DNA of 16,166 nt from Bacteroidales bacterium (GCA_030156305.1 JASGMZ010000039.1:1-16166), one strand, 5' to 3'. Shown: positions 1-7,469, counted from the stretch's first letter. Program-made: numbers and translations. The notes: generated from the sequence alone by a model not told the origin.

Positions 1-725
1 TTATAATTCTATTTATATCTCCATCCTTTAGCTACAGCCAAAAATGGAAGCTAACCCGACAAGAATTAATCGGGGGTATCGGATTAACTAATTATTTTGG
101 AGATATTGGTGGAGCCGAAGATCCCGACGCTTCAGTTATATTAGATATTGATTTTGCATATACCCGGCCTAATTTGATGATTGGATACCGATATAAGTTA
201 ACAGAAAGACTTGCAGCAAAAGGTAGTTTAACCTATGCTAATTTTTTTGGCTCTGATGCCGGTTCAAAAAATGAAGCAAGAAACTATGCATTTTCCTCAA
301 ATCTAATTGAGTTATATGGGCATGTTGAATATCATATCACTAAAGAAAAGCAATTAATAACTTATTCAACAATGGCATTGCGAAGTGGCTTAAAAAAATT
401 AAATGCTGCAGTTAATGTGTATGTTTTCGCCGGTTTAGGCGGATCCTATTTTAAGCCAAAAGCAAAAGATGACTTTATTGGAAGTGAACGATTTAATGAT
501 AGTAAAAACTTAACACTTGTTTTCCCTGTGGGTATAGGAGCAAAATATCCTATCCGCAGCGATCTTTATATTGGCATGGACCTTTCAGCCCGTATCACAA
601 CAACTGATTTTATTGATGGTTTTAGTCCTGATGCATCAGATTTTAATGATTTATACTATTTAACAACAATATACGTTTCATATAAAATTAAGCCAAAGAG
701 CAGAAGACCAAATATTCGATATTAG
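1..725 (+). CDS. DUF6089-type outer membrane beta-barrel protein (partial, 5' end outside window)
   Basis: The reading frame is open from the left edge (first full codon at 3), so the gene starts upstream. The first visible residues (IILFISPSFSYSQ) look like the end of a signal peptide cleaved just before the Gln. The mature part begins with a G-I-G-L-T-N-Y-F-G-D-I-G-G stretch, the 'nYfGDl' signature I associate with DUF6089/PorG-like outer-membrane proteins. It continues with alternating short beta-strands (MIGYRYKLTERLAAKGSLTY, VYVFAGLGGSYF, VFPVGIGAKYPI, YLTTIYVSYKIKP) typical of a small 8-strand barrel. Its closest visible relative is the next gene, which shares the pattern but little direct identity. 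Only 9 bases separate the two, so they are probably co-transcribed. A PorG-like role in type IX secretion is possible but less secure here than for the neighbour; it may be a paralogous barrel with another role. Confidence 0.72.
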   Translation, partial: IILFISPSFSYSQKWKLTRQELIGGIGLTNYFGDIGGAEDPDASVILDIDFAYTRPNLMIGYRYKLTERLAAKGSLTYANFFGSDAGSKNEARNYAFSSNLIELYGHVEYHITKEKQLITYSTMALRSGLKKLNAAVNVYVFAGLGGSYFKPKAKDDFIGSERFNDSKNLTLVFPVGIGAKYPIRSDLYIGMDLSARITTTDFIDGFSPDASDFNDLYYLTTIYVSYKIKPKSRRPNIRY

Positions 726-734
726 TTTTTTTAT

Positions 735-1406
735 ATGAAAAAAAATATATTGTTATTAATTTCTATCCTATGGGGAGTAGTTGTATTTTCACAGAGCAAG
801 ACTGAACTTGGATTGTTGTTGGGAACTTCTTATTATCAGGGTGATATAAATTCTTCAAGATTATTTTATGCTCCTTCACCAGCGTTGGGGCTGCTTGTAA
901 AATACAATTTTAGCGATCATTTAACATCAACCCTTAAATCATCTTATGGAAAATTAAAAGGAGATGATGCAGACTTCTCGGATATTGAGAATCAGCTACG
1001 GGGAGCTTCATTTTCCACCTCTTATTTTGATGTTTCGATGATGTTGGAATTCAATTTCTTTCCTTACAATAGCTCAGGGTATATTGAAAAAAATAAAAAA
1101 AGGTTCTCTCCGTTTATGTTTGCCGGAGTTGGAGTAAATTATTTATTTCATTCGGGAGGTTTTGAAAATCCTGTTACAATTCCTTTTGGATTAGGAATTA
1201 AATATAATATCTTTGAGCGCTTAACTATTGGTGTTGAATGGAGTTATAGTAAAACATTTGATGACCAGGTTGATGGAGTGCTAAATATTCAGGACGAAGC
1301 GAACACACCAATCATACATAATGATGATTGGTACTCGTTTTGCGGTGTTTTTGTAACCTACAAAATATTTAGAGATAAAATTGATTGTCCGACATATGAT
1401 GATTGA
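735..1406 (+). CDS. porG: PorG-like DUF6089 outer membrane protein (probable type IX secretion component)
   Basis: This 223-residue protein begins with a signal peptide (KKNILLLISILWGVVVFSQ, cleavage near residue 19-20). It then shows the DUF6089 hallmark GTSYYQGDIN and successive amphipathic beta-strands (ALGLLVKYNF, SPFMFAGVGVNYLF, IPFGLGIKYNIF, YSFCGVFVTYKIF), as expected for a small outer-membrane barrel. In Porphyromonas gingivalis the protein at the same place before uppS-bamA-ompH is PorG (PG0189), which associates with the PorK/PorN ring of the type IX secretion system. That assignment comes from family and synteny knowledge, not from a catalytic motif. The gene sits 9 bases after the previous barrel gene and 3 bases before uppS. 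The C-terminal tail carries a single Cys (DCPTYDD). No Shine-Dalgarno sequence is visible before the ATG; only T/A-rich sequence precedes it. Confidence 0.7.
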   Translation: MKKNILLLISILWGVVVFSQSKTELGLLLGTSYYQGDINSSRLFYAPSPALGLLVKYNFSDHLTSTLKSSYGKLKGDDADFSDIENQLRGASFSTSYFDVSMMLEFNFFPYNSSGYIEKNKKRFSPFMFAGVGVNYLFHSGGFENPVTIPFGLGIKYNIFERLTIGVEWSYSKTFDDQVDGVLNIQDEANTPIIHNDDWYSFCGVFVTYKIFRDKIDCPTYDD

Positions 1407-1409
1407 CCC

Positions 1410-2153
1410 ATGGATTTAAAAGAAAAGATTGATAAGAGTAAACTGCCGAAGCATATTGCGATTATAATGGATGGAAATGGCAGATGGGCACAAAAAAAAG
1501 GAAATTCCAGAATCTTCGGGCATAAAAATGGCGTAAAAGCTGTTAAAGAAACGGTTGAAGCAGCTGGCGAACTGGGCGTTAAATATCTTACTTTATATGC
1601 TTTTTCTACCGAAAATTGGAAAAGGCCCAAACAAGAAGTAGATGCCTTAATGTCTCTTTTAGTAGCGACAATTAATTCCGAAACCGATGCACTAATTAAA
1701 AATAATGTTCGTTTATTGACTATTGGCGATATAGATGATTTGCCTCATGATGTGAATAGAAATTTACAAGAGTTAAAAGAAAAAACAGCTAAAAATACCG
1801 GGTTGTCCTTAATTCTGGCGCTTAATTATAGTGCTCGATGGGAAATTTTAAACGCGATAAAAAATATTTTGAGTCAAACACATAAACAACCCGTTAATTT
1901 TGAAAACATAGACAATGATTTTTTTGAACAATATTTATATACAAGTGGAATACCAGACCCTGATTTGCTGATTAGAACAAGTGGGGAATATCGAATAAGC
2001 AATTTTTTGCTTTGGCAGATTGCTTATACCGAATTATATTTTACTGACGTTTTGTGGCCTGATTTTAGAAAAAATGATTTATACCATGCAATATTAGACT
2101 ATCAGAAAAGAGAACGACGTTTTGGTAAAATTAGTGAACAAATAAAAAAGTAG
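1410..2153 (+). CDS. uppS: Isoprenyl transferase (undecaprenyl diphosphate synthase)
   Basis: This cytosolic cis-prenyltransferase condenses isopentenyl diphosphate onto farnesyl diphosphate to build the C55 lipid carrier for peptidoglycan and surface polysaccharides. The 247-residue length is normal. Family motifs appear in order: HIAIIMDGNGRWA with the catalytic Asp at residue 21, FGHKNG, LYAFSTENWKRP, a LNYSARWEI segment, and the C-terminal IPDPDLLIRTSGEYRISNF followed by LWQIAYTELYF with the diphosphate-binding Arg/Ser and the Glu that helps bind Mg. All key residues are present, so the enzyme should be active. The ATG lies 3 bases after the preceding stop and 25 bases separate its stop from bamA, indicating one operon. 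Decaprenyl or other chain lengths cannot be excluded from sequence. Confidence 0.96.
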   Translation: MDLKEKIDKSKLPKHIAIIMDGNGRWAQKKGNSRIFGHKNGVKAVKETVEAAGELGVKYLTLYAFSTENWKRPKQEVDALMSLLVATINSETDALIKNNVRLLTIGDIDDLPHDVNRNLQELKEKTAKNTGLSLILALNYSARWEILNAIKNILSQTHKQPVNFENIDNDFFEQYLYTSGIPDPDLLIRTSGEYRISNFLLWQIAYTELYFTDVLWPDFRKNDLYHAILDYQKRERRFGKISEQIKK

Positions 2154-2178
2154 TTAAATTTAAACGTATTGAAGCAGA

Positions 2179-4779
2179 ATGTTAAAAAAGATTTTACCGT
2201 TTATAATCCTTTCAATTTTTACTATTCAAATCATTGCTCAGGATATTAATTACGCTTCGTTACCCGTTGCTAATTATCAAAAACCTGAAGAGTATATCAT
2301 TAAAGATATCTCCATTGCCGGGATAAAATATTTAGATGAAAATATTCTTGTTAACCTTTCAGGATTAAGTGTAGGACAAAAAATTACAGTCCCTGGGGAC
2401 GATATCACCAACGCTATTCAGAAATTATGGAATCAGGGGCTCTTCTCTGATGTAAAAATATCCGTAACAGACGTGGTGCTTGATAGTATATCTCTCGAAA
2501 TCTTTTTATTGGAAAGAAACAGACTCTCGGACTTAGAAATTTATGGTTTAAAAAAATCGAAAGAAAAAGATATTCGCGAAAAGCTGGAACTCAAAAGAGG
2601 AGCTCAGATAACAGAAAATATTATTAATAGAACCGAAACAACCATTCTGGATTACTTAAAAGAGAAAAAATTCCTTAATGCAACGGTCGATATCGTTCAA
2701 GTTGATGATACCACTACACAACTTAATAATGTTAAATTAAAAATTTATATTGATCCGGGGGAAAAAGTAAAAATTGATGATATAAATTTTATAGGGAATA
2801 CTGTATTTTCGGATGGTAAGTTGCGAAGAACCATGAAAGAAACCAAAAAGGTTAATTTAAACTTTTTTAAACCTTCCAAATTTATTAAAGACCTGTATGA
2901 AGATGATAAAGAAAAAATTATAGCTGAATATAATGCTAAAGGATATAGAGATGCAGAAATAATTAGAGATAGTGTTTATGAAGTAAATGAAAAACGTTTA
3001 GCCATTGATATTGAAATTAATGAAGGGGATCAATATTTCTTTCGTAACATTGATTGGGTAGGAAACACCAAATATTCAACCCGATTGTTAAATGCCGCAT
3101 TAAAAATAAAAAAAGGTGACCCTTATGATATCGAAATGCTTAACGAGCGTTTAAATATAGCCGATGATGCCGTAAGTAACTTATATCTTGATCATGGATA
3201 TTTATTTTTTAACGTTACTCCAACGGTACAATCCATTGAAAACGATTCGGTAGATATTCAATTACGGGTATATGAAGGGAAACGAGTACGTTTAAACAAA
3301 ATAAGTATTGCAGGAAATACCAAAACAAACGAACATGTTATCCGAAGAGAATTATACACTCGTCCCGGGCAACTTTTTAGTAAGGCTGATATTATCCGTT
3401 CGCAAAGAGAATTAGCTCAATTGGATTATTTTGATCCCGAACAATTTGGAATTGAACCTACCAATATTAATCAAGCCGAAGGAACGGTTGATTTGGATTA
3501 TTCTGTCGTGGAGAAATCTACGGATCAATTAGAAGTTTCCGGAGGTTGGGGGGCTGGTATGTTCGTTGGAACATTAGGATTGCGATTTAGCAATTTTTCA
3601 GCACGAAAATTATTTGAAAAAGATGCATGGAGGCCAATCCCATCAGGTGATGGACAAACCTTAAGCTTAAGAGCTCAAACCAATGGACAATATTATTCAG
3701 CCTATAGTTTTAGTTTTGTTGAACCCTGGTTTGGCGGTAAAAAACCCAACTCCTTTTCTGTTTCTGCTTATTATAGCATTCAAAAAACTACGAATTACTT
3801 TTATGAGGTTGGTGACGAGTATCTCAAAATTCTTGGTGCATCCATTGGTTTAGGGCAAAGATTAAAATGGCCGGATGATTATTTTACCATTTCAAATTCA
3901 ATTTCTTATCAAAAATATAGCTTAAACGATTGGGGTGGTTTTATTATCAATAATGGCGATGCAAATAACCTTAGCTTTACCACAACTTTTGCACGGAATT
4001 CAACCGACCAGATTATTTATCCTCGTTCAGGATCTTCATTTTCATTATCATTACAATTTACACCCCCTTATTCAGTGTTTAAAGAAGATAACTTTTGGTC
4101 TTTATCATCCACAGAGCAGGAAAATATTGAGAATGAAGTACCTGCCCAATACGAAGATTGGGATAGTTATACCGATGCGCAACAAAGTACACTTATTCAG
4201 AATGCAGTGAATGAAGAGATAAATTTGCGTAAATTTAATTGGGTAGAATACCATAAATGGAAATATAAAGGATCCTGGTTTCTTAAAGTTTGGGATGATT
4301 TAGTTTTAGCTACAAACACAGAATTTGGTTATCTGGGTTATTATAATAAAGATATTGGTTATACTCCATTCGGGAGATTTAATTTAGGAGGAGATGGCCT
4401 TTCAGGATATAGTTTGTATGGCGTTGAGACCATCGCCTTACGAGGCTATGAAAATGGCTCACTTACCCCTCGGGATGAAAATGGCAATGATGCAGGTAAT
4501 GTGTATGAAAAGATTAATTTTGAATTACGTTATCCTGTAGCGTTAAAACCACAGGCTACGGTTTATTTACTTGCTTTTGTTGAAGCAGGTAATGCCTGGT
4601 CTGATATCAAGAATTATAATCCTTTTCAAATAAAAAGATCTGCTGGTATTGGTTTACGTGCATTCTTGCCAATGTTTGGATTATTGGGGGTTGACTGGGG
4701 TTATGGGTTTGATGATATCCCTGGCATGGAAGATGCGAATGGAAGTCAGTTCCACTTTGTTATTGGCCAACAATTTTAA
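2179..4779 (+). CDS. bamA: BamA, outer membrane protein assembly factor (Omp85 family)
   Basis: This is the central subunit of the BAM machine that folds beta-barrel proteins into the outer membrane. The 866-residue protein has a signal peptide (residues 1-20, cleavage after IIA). About five POTRA repeats follow (roughly 40-450; the start EYIIKDISIAGIKYLDENIL and later units such as YFFRNIDWVGNTKYS and VRLNKISIAGNTKTNEHVI are clear). A C-terminal beta-barrel runs from about 455. The Omp85 loop-6 signature is visible as R755-G756-Y757, and the chain ends in Phe, as expected for an outer-membrane barrel. A polar, acidic insertion at about residues 634-697 (nt 4078-4269) lies inside the barrel region, larger than in enterobacterial BamA. 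I recall similar insertions in Bacteroidota BamA. Two Skp/OmpH chaperone genes follow directly, matching its role. Confidence 0.96.
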   Translation: MLKKILPFIILSIFTIQIIAQDINYASLPVANYQKPEEYIIKDISIAGIKYLDENILVNLSGLSVGQKITVPGDDITNAIQKLWNQGLFSDVKISVTDVVLDSISLEIFLLERNRLSDLEIYGLKKSKEKDIREKLELKRGAQITENIINRTETTILDYLKEKKFLNATVDIVQVDDTTTQLNNVKLKIYIDPGEKVKIDDINFIGNTVFSDGKLRRTMKETKKVNLNFFKPSKFIKDLYEDDKEKIIAEYNAKGYRDAEIIRDSVYEVNEKRLAIDIEINEGDQYFFRNIDWVGNTKYSTRLLNAALKIKKGDPYDIEMLNERLNIADDAVSNLYLDHGYLFFNVTPTVQSIENDSVDIQLRVYEGKRVRLNKISIAGNTKTNEHVIRRELYTRPGQLFSKADIIRSQRELAQLDYFDPEQFGIEPTNINQAEGTVDLDYSVVEKSTDQLEVSGGWGAGMFVGTLGLRFSNFSARKLFEKDAWRPIPSGDGQTLSLRAQTNGQYYSAYSFSFVEPWFGGKKPNSFSVSAYYSIQKTTNYFYEVGDEYLKILGASIGLGQRLKWPDDYFTISNSISYQKYSLNDWGGFIINNGDANNLSFTTTFARNSTDQIIYPRSGSSFSLSLQFTPPYSVFKEDNFWSLSSTEQENIENEVPAQYEDWDSYTDAQQSTLIQNAVNEEINLRKFNWVEYHKWKYKGSWFLKVWDDLVLATNTEFGYLGYYNKDIGYTPFGRFNLGGDGLSGYSLYGVETIALRGYENGSLTPRDENGNDAGNVYEKINFELRYPVALKPQATVYLLAFVEAGNAWSDIKNYNPFQIKRSAGIGLRAFLPMFGLLGVDWGYGFDDIPGMEDANGSQFHFVIGQQF

Positions 4780-4797
4780 TACATCAAAAGGGAAGCT

Positions 4798-5310
4798 ATG
4801 AAACGAAGTACATTTTTTATTTTACTTTTTATGGTGCCAATGATAAGTTTTGGCCAGAAATTTGCTTTCGTTGATACCGAGTATATCTTAAGCAATATTC
4901 CTTCATATAAAGCAGCTCAGGATAAATTAAATAATTTATCTGTTGAATGGCAAAAAGAAATTGAAGAGGAATATGCTAAAATAGAACAGATGTATAAGGA
5001 TTTTCAAAGCGAGAAAATTTTGTTAACGAATGAAATGATAAAACAAAGGGAAGCAGAGATATTAGCTGAAGAAAAATCAGTAAAAAATTTGCAACGGAAG
5101 TACTTTGGCCCCAACGGGGAGTTATTTAAAAAACGCGAAGAACTTATAAAACCTATACAAGACGAAGTATATGCTGTTATTCAGGATATAGCCCAATCAG
5201 GAAATTATGCCATAATTTTCGATACGGCTACAGGATCAAATATATTGTTTACCGATCCAAAATATGATAAAAGTGATGAAGTACTTGAAAAATTAGGGTA
5301 TAAAAAATAA
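4798..5310 (+). CDS. OmpH/Skp-like periplasmic chaperone, copy 1
   Basis: This 170-residue protein has a cleavable signal peptide (KRSTFFILLFMVPMISFG, cleavage around residue 19). The mature start KFAFVDTEYIL is the usual first strand of the Skp/OmpH fold. Residues about 38-115 form a long charged coiled coil (the Skp 'tentacles'), and YAIIFDTATGSNILF is the returning strand. Skp-like proteins hold unfolded outer-membrane proteins in the periplasm and deliver them to BamA, encoded 18 bases upstream. The short purine-rich AAAAGGGAAG before the ATG could help initiation. The C-terminal extension (DPKYDKSDEVLEKLGYKK) is typical of Bacteroidota members. A paralogue follows immediately. Confidence 0.9.
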   Translation: MKRSTFFILLFMVPMISFGQKFAFVDTEYILSNIPSYKAAQDKLNNLSVEWQKEIEEEYAKIEQMYKDFQSEKILLTNEMIKQREAEILAEEKSVKNLQRKYFGPNGELFKKREELIKPIQDEVYAVIQDIAQSGNYAIIFDTATGSNILFTDPKYDKSDEVLEKLGYKK

Positions 5311-5315
5311 TTTTA

Positions 5316-5323
5316 TAAATTTG
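5316..5323 (+). promoter_or_regulatory. Candidate -7 element of an internal promoter before ompH copy 2
   Basis: TAAATTTG matches the Bacteroidota -7 consensus TAnnTTTG at all six fixed positions. It lies 24 bases before the ATG at 5348, leaving room for a start site and a short leader. The -33 element is not convincing: the nearest TTG (5285-5287) is 28 bases upstream, longer than the usual spacing. If real, it would let copy 2 be expressed apart from the upstream operon. Confidence 0.35.
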
Positions 5324-5347
5324 TACATAACTAAAAAAGAAGAACTT

Positions 5348-5866
5348 ATGAAAAAGTATTTAGGAATATTATTAATCGGTGTAATGTTTTCAATTTCAGG
5401 AGTATATGCTCAGAAAACAGATTATAAATTTGGACATATCAATTCTAATGATTTGCTATCGGTAATGCCCGAAAGAGATAGTGCAAGACAAGAATTACAG
5501 AACTATAGCCAAATGCTTCAGCAGGAAATGGAAGCTATGCAGGTGGAATATCAAAAAAAGGTGAATACTTATTTGGAAAAACAAGAGACCTATTCTGAAT
5601 TAGTTCGCCAATCAAAAGAAAGTGAAATTCAAGAGATGCAACGACGCGTTCAGGAGTTTCAGACTACAGCTCAGCAAGACCTGCAACGAAAAGAGCAGGA
5701 ATTGTTTCTGCCCATTATGGAAAAAGCTGAAAATGCTATTCAAAAAGTAGCAAAAGCTAATGGCTTTACCTATGTTTTTGATTTAAGCGCAGGAAGTGTG
5801 GTTTATTTTTCAGAACAAAGCATAGATATTCTGCCCTTAGTTAAGAAAGAATTAGGTATTGAATAA
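5348..5866 (+). CDS. OmpH/Skp-like periplasmic chaperone, copy 2
   Basis: I place the start at the ATG at 5348 rather than at in-frame codons from 5321. From 5348 the protein begins with a proper signal peptide (MKKYLGILLIGVMFSISGVYA, cleaved before QK), and the upstream codons overlap a promoter-like motif. The result is a 172-residue protein. After the signal it shows the Skp-fold first strand (YKFGHINSNDLL), a Gln/Glu-rich coiled coil over about residues 45-120, and the return strand FTYVFDLSAGSVVYF. It is a paralogue of the previous gene, with the same fold but a much more Gln-rich coil, suggesting different clients or a hetero-trimer. It is the last gene before a terminator. Two tandem OmpH genes after bamA are the recalled arrangement in Bacteroidota, so this is a family-typical pair. 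Confidence 0.9.
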   Translation: MKKYLGILLIGVMFSISGVYAQKTDYKFGHINSNDLLSVMPERDSARQELQNYSQMLQQEMEAMQVEYQKKVNTYLEKQETYSELVRQSKESEIQEMQRRVQEFQTTAQQDLQRKEQELFLPIMEKAENAIQKVAKANGFTYVFDLSAGSVVYFSEQSIDILPLVKKELGIE

Positions 5867-5888
5867 TTTATTCACTTAAAATCTTTTT

Positions 5889-5921
5889 GGCCATCTTTAA
5901 AATGTTGAAGATGGTCTTTTT
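5889..5921 (+). terminator. Factor-independent terminator after the bamA-ompH cluster
   Basis: GGCCATCTT at 5889-5897 pairs with AAGATGGTC at 5908-5916 (one G-U pair at the second base pair). The stem can extend two more pairs inward, leaving a six-base AAATGT loop. Five T residues (5917-5921) follow directly. The T run is on the 3' side of the + strand stem, so it terminates rightward transcription from ompH copy 2, only about 15 bases before the murI start codon. Confidence 0.75.
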
Positions 5922-5936
5922 AGTTATCATTTAAAA

Positions 5937-6725
5937 ATGAATGATGCTCGTCCGATAGGTATTTTCGATTCAGGAGTTGGTGGTTTATCTGTATGGAAAG
6001 AAATTGTAAAATTATTGCCAAATGAGTCAGTTGTATATTATGCTGATAGTGCAAATTGCCCATATGGCTCCAAATCCAAACAGGAAATCATCGAATTAGC
6101 CAAACGGAATGTTGATTTTTTACTCCATAAACAATGTAAATTAATTGTGGTGGCCTGTAATACTGCCACAGCTGCTGCCATTGATGATTTAAGAAAAGAA
6201 TATACAATATCTTTTATAGGTATGGAGCCTGCGGTAAAGCCTGCATCATTGCATTCGAAAACAAAAAGTATTGGTGTATTAGCAACAGAAGGTACATTTA
6301 ATGGAAGATTATATCAGCAAACAACCAAACGTTTTGCAAAAGATGTGAAAGTTAATATTAAGGTAGGCGATAAATTGGTTGATATTGTTGAGAATAACCT
6401 GATTTTTGAAAAGGAGACCAAAGAGCATCTACAAAAACTTATTCACCCATTCATTAAAATGAATATTGATCATTTGGTGTTGGGATGTACTCATTATCCA
6501 TTTTTAATGCCTGTTTTAAGAGAAGTCCTTCCCCAAAATGTAAAAATATTGGATCCAGCGCCTGCCGTTGCAAAACAAACCTATAATATCTTAAAAAAGG
6601 AAAGATTAACCCATCAAGATACAGGGAAACCCATTTATGAATTTTATACGACCGGGAATATGGATATTTTAAATAATTTTTTAAAAAAACTTACGGATAA
6701 AAAATTTTCCTTATATCAGTTATAG
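5937..6725 (+). CDS. murI: Glutamate racemase
   Basis: This cytosolic enzyme interconverts L- and D-glutamate to supply D-Glu for peptidoglycan. The 262-residue protein carries all family motifs: PIGIFDSGVGGLSV (Asp11, Ser12), YYADSANCPYG, the first catalytic Cys in VVACNTATAAA (Cys74), IGMEPAVKPA, IGVLATEGTF, and the second catalytic Cys in LGCTHYPFL (Cys184, with His186). It follows the terminator hairpin of the ompH operon by 15 bases, so it must use read-through or a promoter overlapping the hairpin; no good TAnnTTTG box was found. No Shine-Dalgarno sequence is visible. Its stop codon (6723-6725) directly abuts the stop of the convergent carbonic anhydrase-like gene. Confidence 0.96.
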   Translation: MNDARPIGIFDSGVGGLSVWKEIVKLLPNESVVYYADSANCPYGSKSKQEIIELAKRNVDFLLHKQCKLIVVACNTATAAAIDDLRKEYTISFIGMEPAVKPASLHSKTKSIGVLATEGTFNGRLYQQTTKRFAKDVKVNIKVGDKLVDIVENNLIFEKETKEHLQKLIHPFIKMNIDHLVLGCTHYPFLMPVLREVLPQNVKILDPAPAVAKQTYNILKKERLTHQDTGKPIYEFYTTGNMDILNNFLKKLTDKKFSLYQL

Positions 6726-7238
6726 TTATTCGTACCAGCTGGCATACATCAAATAATTTTCGGCAATTTTATCTATCATTTCTTTTGTTTGTTTCTGATT
6801 TATCGATTTTATTCTCTTAGCAGGAACCCCACCATAAATACTTCCGGGTTCAACGTTTGTTCCGTTTAAAACAATAGCTCCGGCTGCAATTATCGAATTT
6901 TCTCCGATAACTGCATCGTCCATTATTATGGCCCCCATGCCAATAAGCACGTTGTCACGAATAGTTGCCCCGTGAATAATTACATTATGTCCTATGGAAA
7001 CATTATTGCCAATATCAATAGTAGATTTTTCATATAAACAATGAAGAACCGTTCCGTCCTGGATGTTAACTTTGTTTCCTATTCGGATAGAATTTACATC
7101 ACCTCTTATTACAGAGTTAAACCAAAAACTGCAATGATCACCCACAACAACATCACCAATGATGGTTGAATTATCTGCTAAAAAACAATTTTTGCCAAAT
7201 TGTGGAGTGTAGTTTCTTACTGTTTTTATTAATGCCAT
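6726..7238 (-). CDS. Gamma-class carbonic anhydrase-like protein (left-handed beta-helix)
   Basis: This 170-residue hexapeptide-repeat protein belongs to the gamma-carbonic anhydrase/YrdA/PaaY-like group. The repeats (STIIGDVVVGDHCSFWFNSV, SIRIGNKVNIQDGTVLH, IDIGNNVSIGHNVIIHGATI, VLIGMGAIIMDDAVIGENS) build the triangular beta-helix, followed by a C-terminal alpha-helix (residues about 145-165). The Zn/Fe-binding histidines of the Methanosarcina enzyme are conserved in position: His66, His84 and His89. Arg45/Asp47 and Gln60/Asp61 match its structural and active-site residues. The acidic loop of the prototype Cam is absent, as in the shorter CamH-like forms. Carbonic anhydrase activity is therefore possible, but many such proteins have no measured activity. 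No clear promoter was seen in the 7239-7514 region for this strand. Confidence 0.88.
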   Translation of the reverse strand: MALIKTVRNYTPQFGKNCFLADNSTIIGDVVVGDHCSFWFNSVIRGDVNSIRIGNKVNIQDGTVLHCLYEKSTIDIGNNVSIGHNVIIHGATIRDNVLIGMGAIIMDDAVIGENSIIAAGAIVLNGTNVEPGSIYGGVPAKRIKSINQKQTKEMIDKIAENYLMYASWYE

Positions 7239-7358
7239 TTTGTTAATTATAATTGATTGATTAATAGTAAATTTAAATTCATTTTAATAATGAGAAAAAT
7301 CATATATTTAATATGTAAAAATTAACTGAAAAATAATTAATAATTAATTAACATTACT

Positions 7359-7366
7359 TAATTTTG
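7359..7366 (+). promoter_or_regulatory. Candidate -7 promoter element for korAB
   Basis: TAATTTTG matches the Bacteroidota -7 consensus TAnnTTTG. No TTG-type -33 element is visible at the usual 17-23 base distance, where the sequence is only A and T. If used, it would give a leader of about 140 bases containing the hairpin at 7429-7467. An alternative near-match (TACATTTTG, one base too long) sits at 7467-7475 and would give a leader of about 30-35 bases. Confidence 0.35.
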
Positions 7367-7372
7367 TAAAAG
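7361..7372 (+). repeat. Direct repeat unit ATTTTGTAAAAG, copy 1
   Basis: The 12-base sequence is repeated exactly at 7470-7481, 109 bases downstream (start to start). Both copies include the TTTG part of a -7-like motif, so the repeats may be two tandem promoters or two sites for one regulator. In this AT-rich context chance similarity is not excluded. Confidence 0.5.
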
Positions 7373-7428
7373 AATTAAATTAATTCTATTATTATAGAAA
7401 CAAACGAGGGTATAATAATAAATTTCGA

Positions 7429-7467
7429 AAATGCATATGAAACAGGATGCCTGTTTTATATGCATTT
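7429..7467 (+). repeat. Near-perfect 18-bp inverted repeat (hairpin or operator) in the korAB upstream region
   Basis: The left arm at 7429-7446 (AAATGCATATGAAACAGG) and right arm at 7450-7467 (CCTGTTTTATATGCATTT) pair at 17 Watson-Crick positions plus one G-U pair, around a three-base ATG spacer. No T run follows either arm on either strand, so a simple terminator is unlikely. Depending on which promoter is used, it is either a stable hairpin in the korAB 5' leader or a dyad site covering the upstream part of the proximal promoter. Confidence 0.85.
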
Positions 7468-7469
7468 AC

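Noticed and set aside
174..725. Starting the first gene at the TTG at 174
   Set aside because: The frame is open to the left edge and encodes a signal peptide end and the DUF6089 opening motif, so the real start is outside the window.
5321..5347. Earlier in-frame start for the second OmpH protein
   Set aside because: The extra residues (YITKKEEL) would precede a normal signal peptide and the codons overlap a promoter-like motif; the ATG at 5348 is the better start.
7331..7352. AT-only TAATTA tract as a replication origin or attachment site
   Set aside because: It is low-complexity AT sequence with no DnaA boxes, integrase gene or flanking tRNA; it is more simply promoter-region DNA.
7429..7467. 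Hairpin as a transcription terminator
   Set aside because: Neither strand has a T run after the stem and no gene ends nearby; both flanking genes start in this region.
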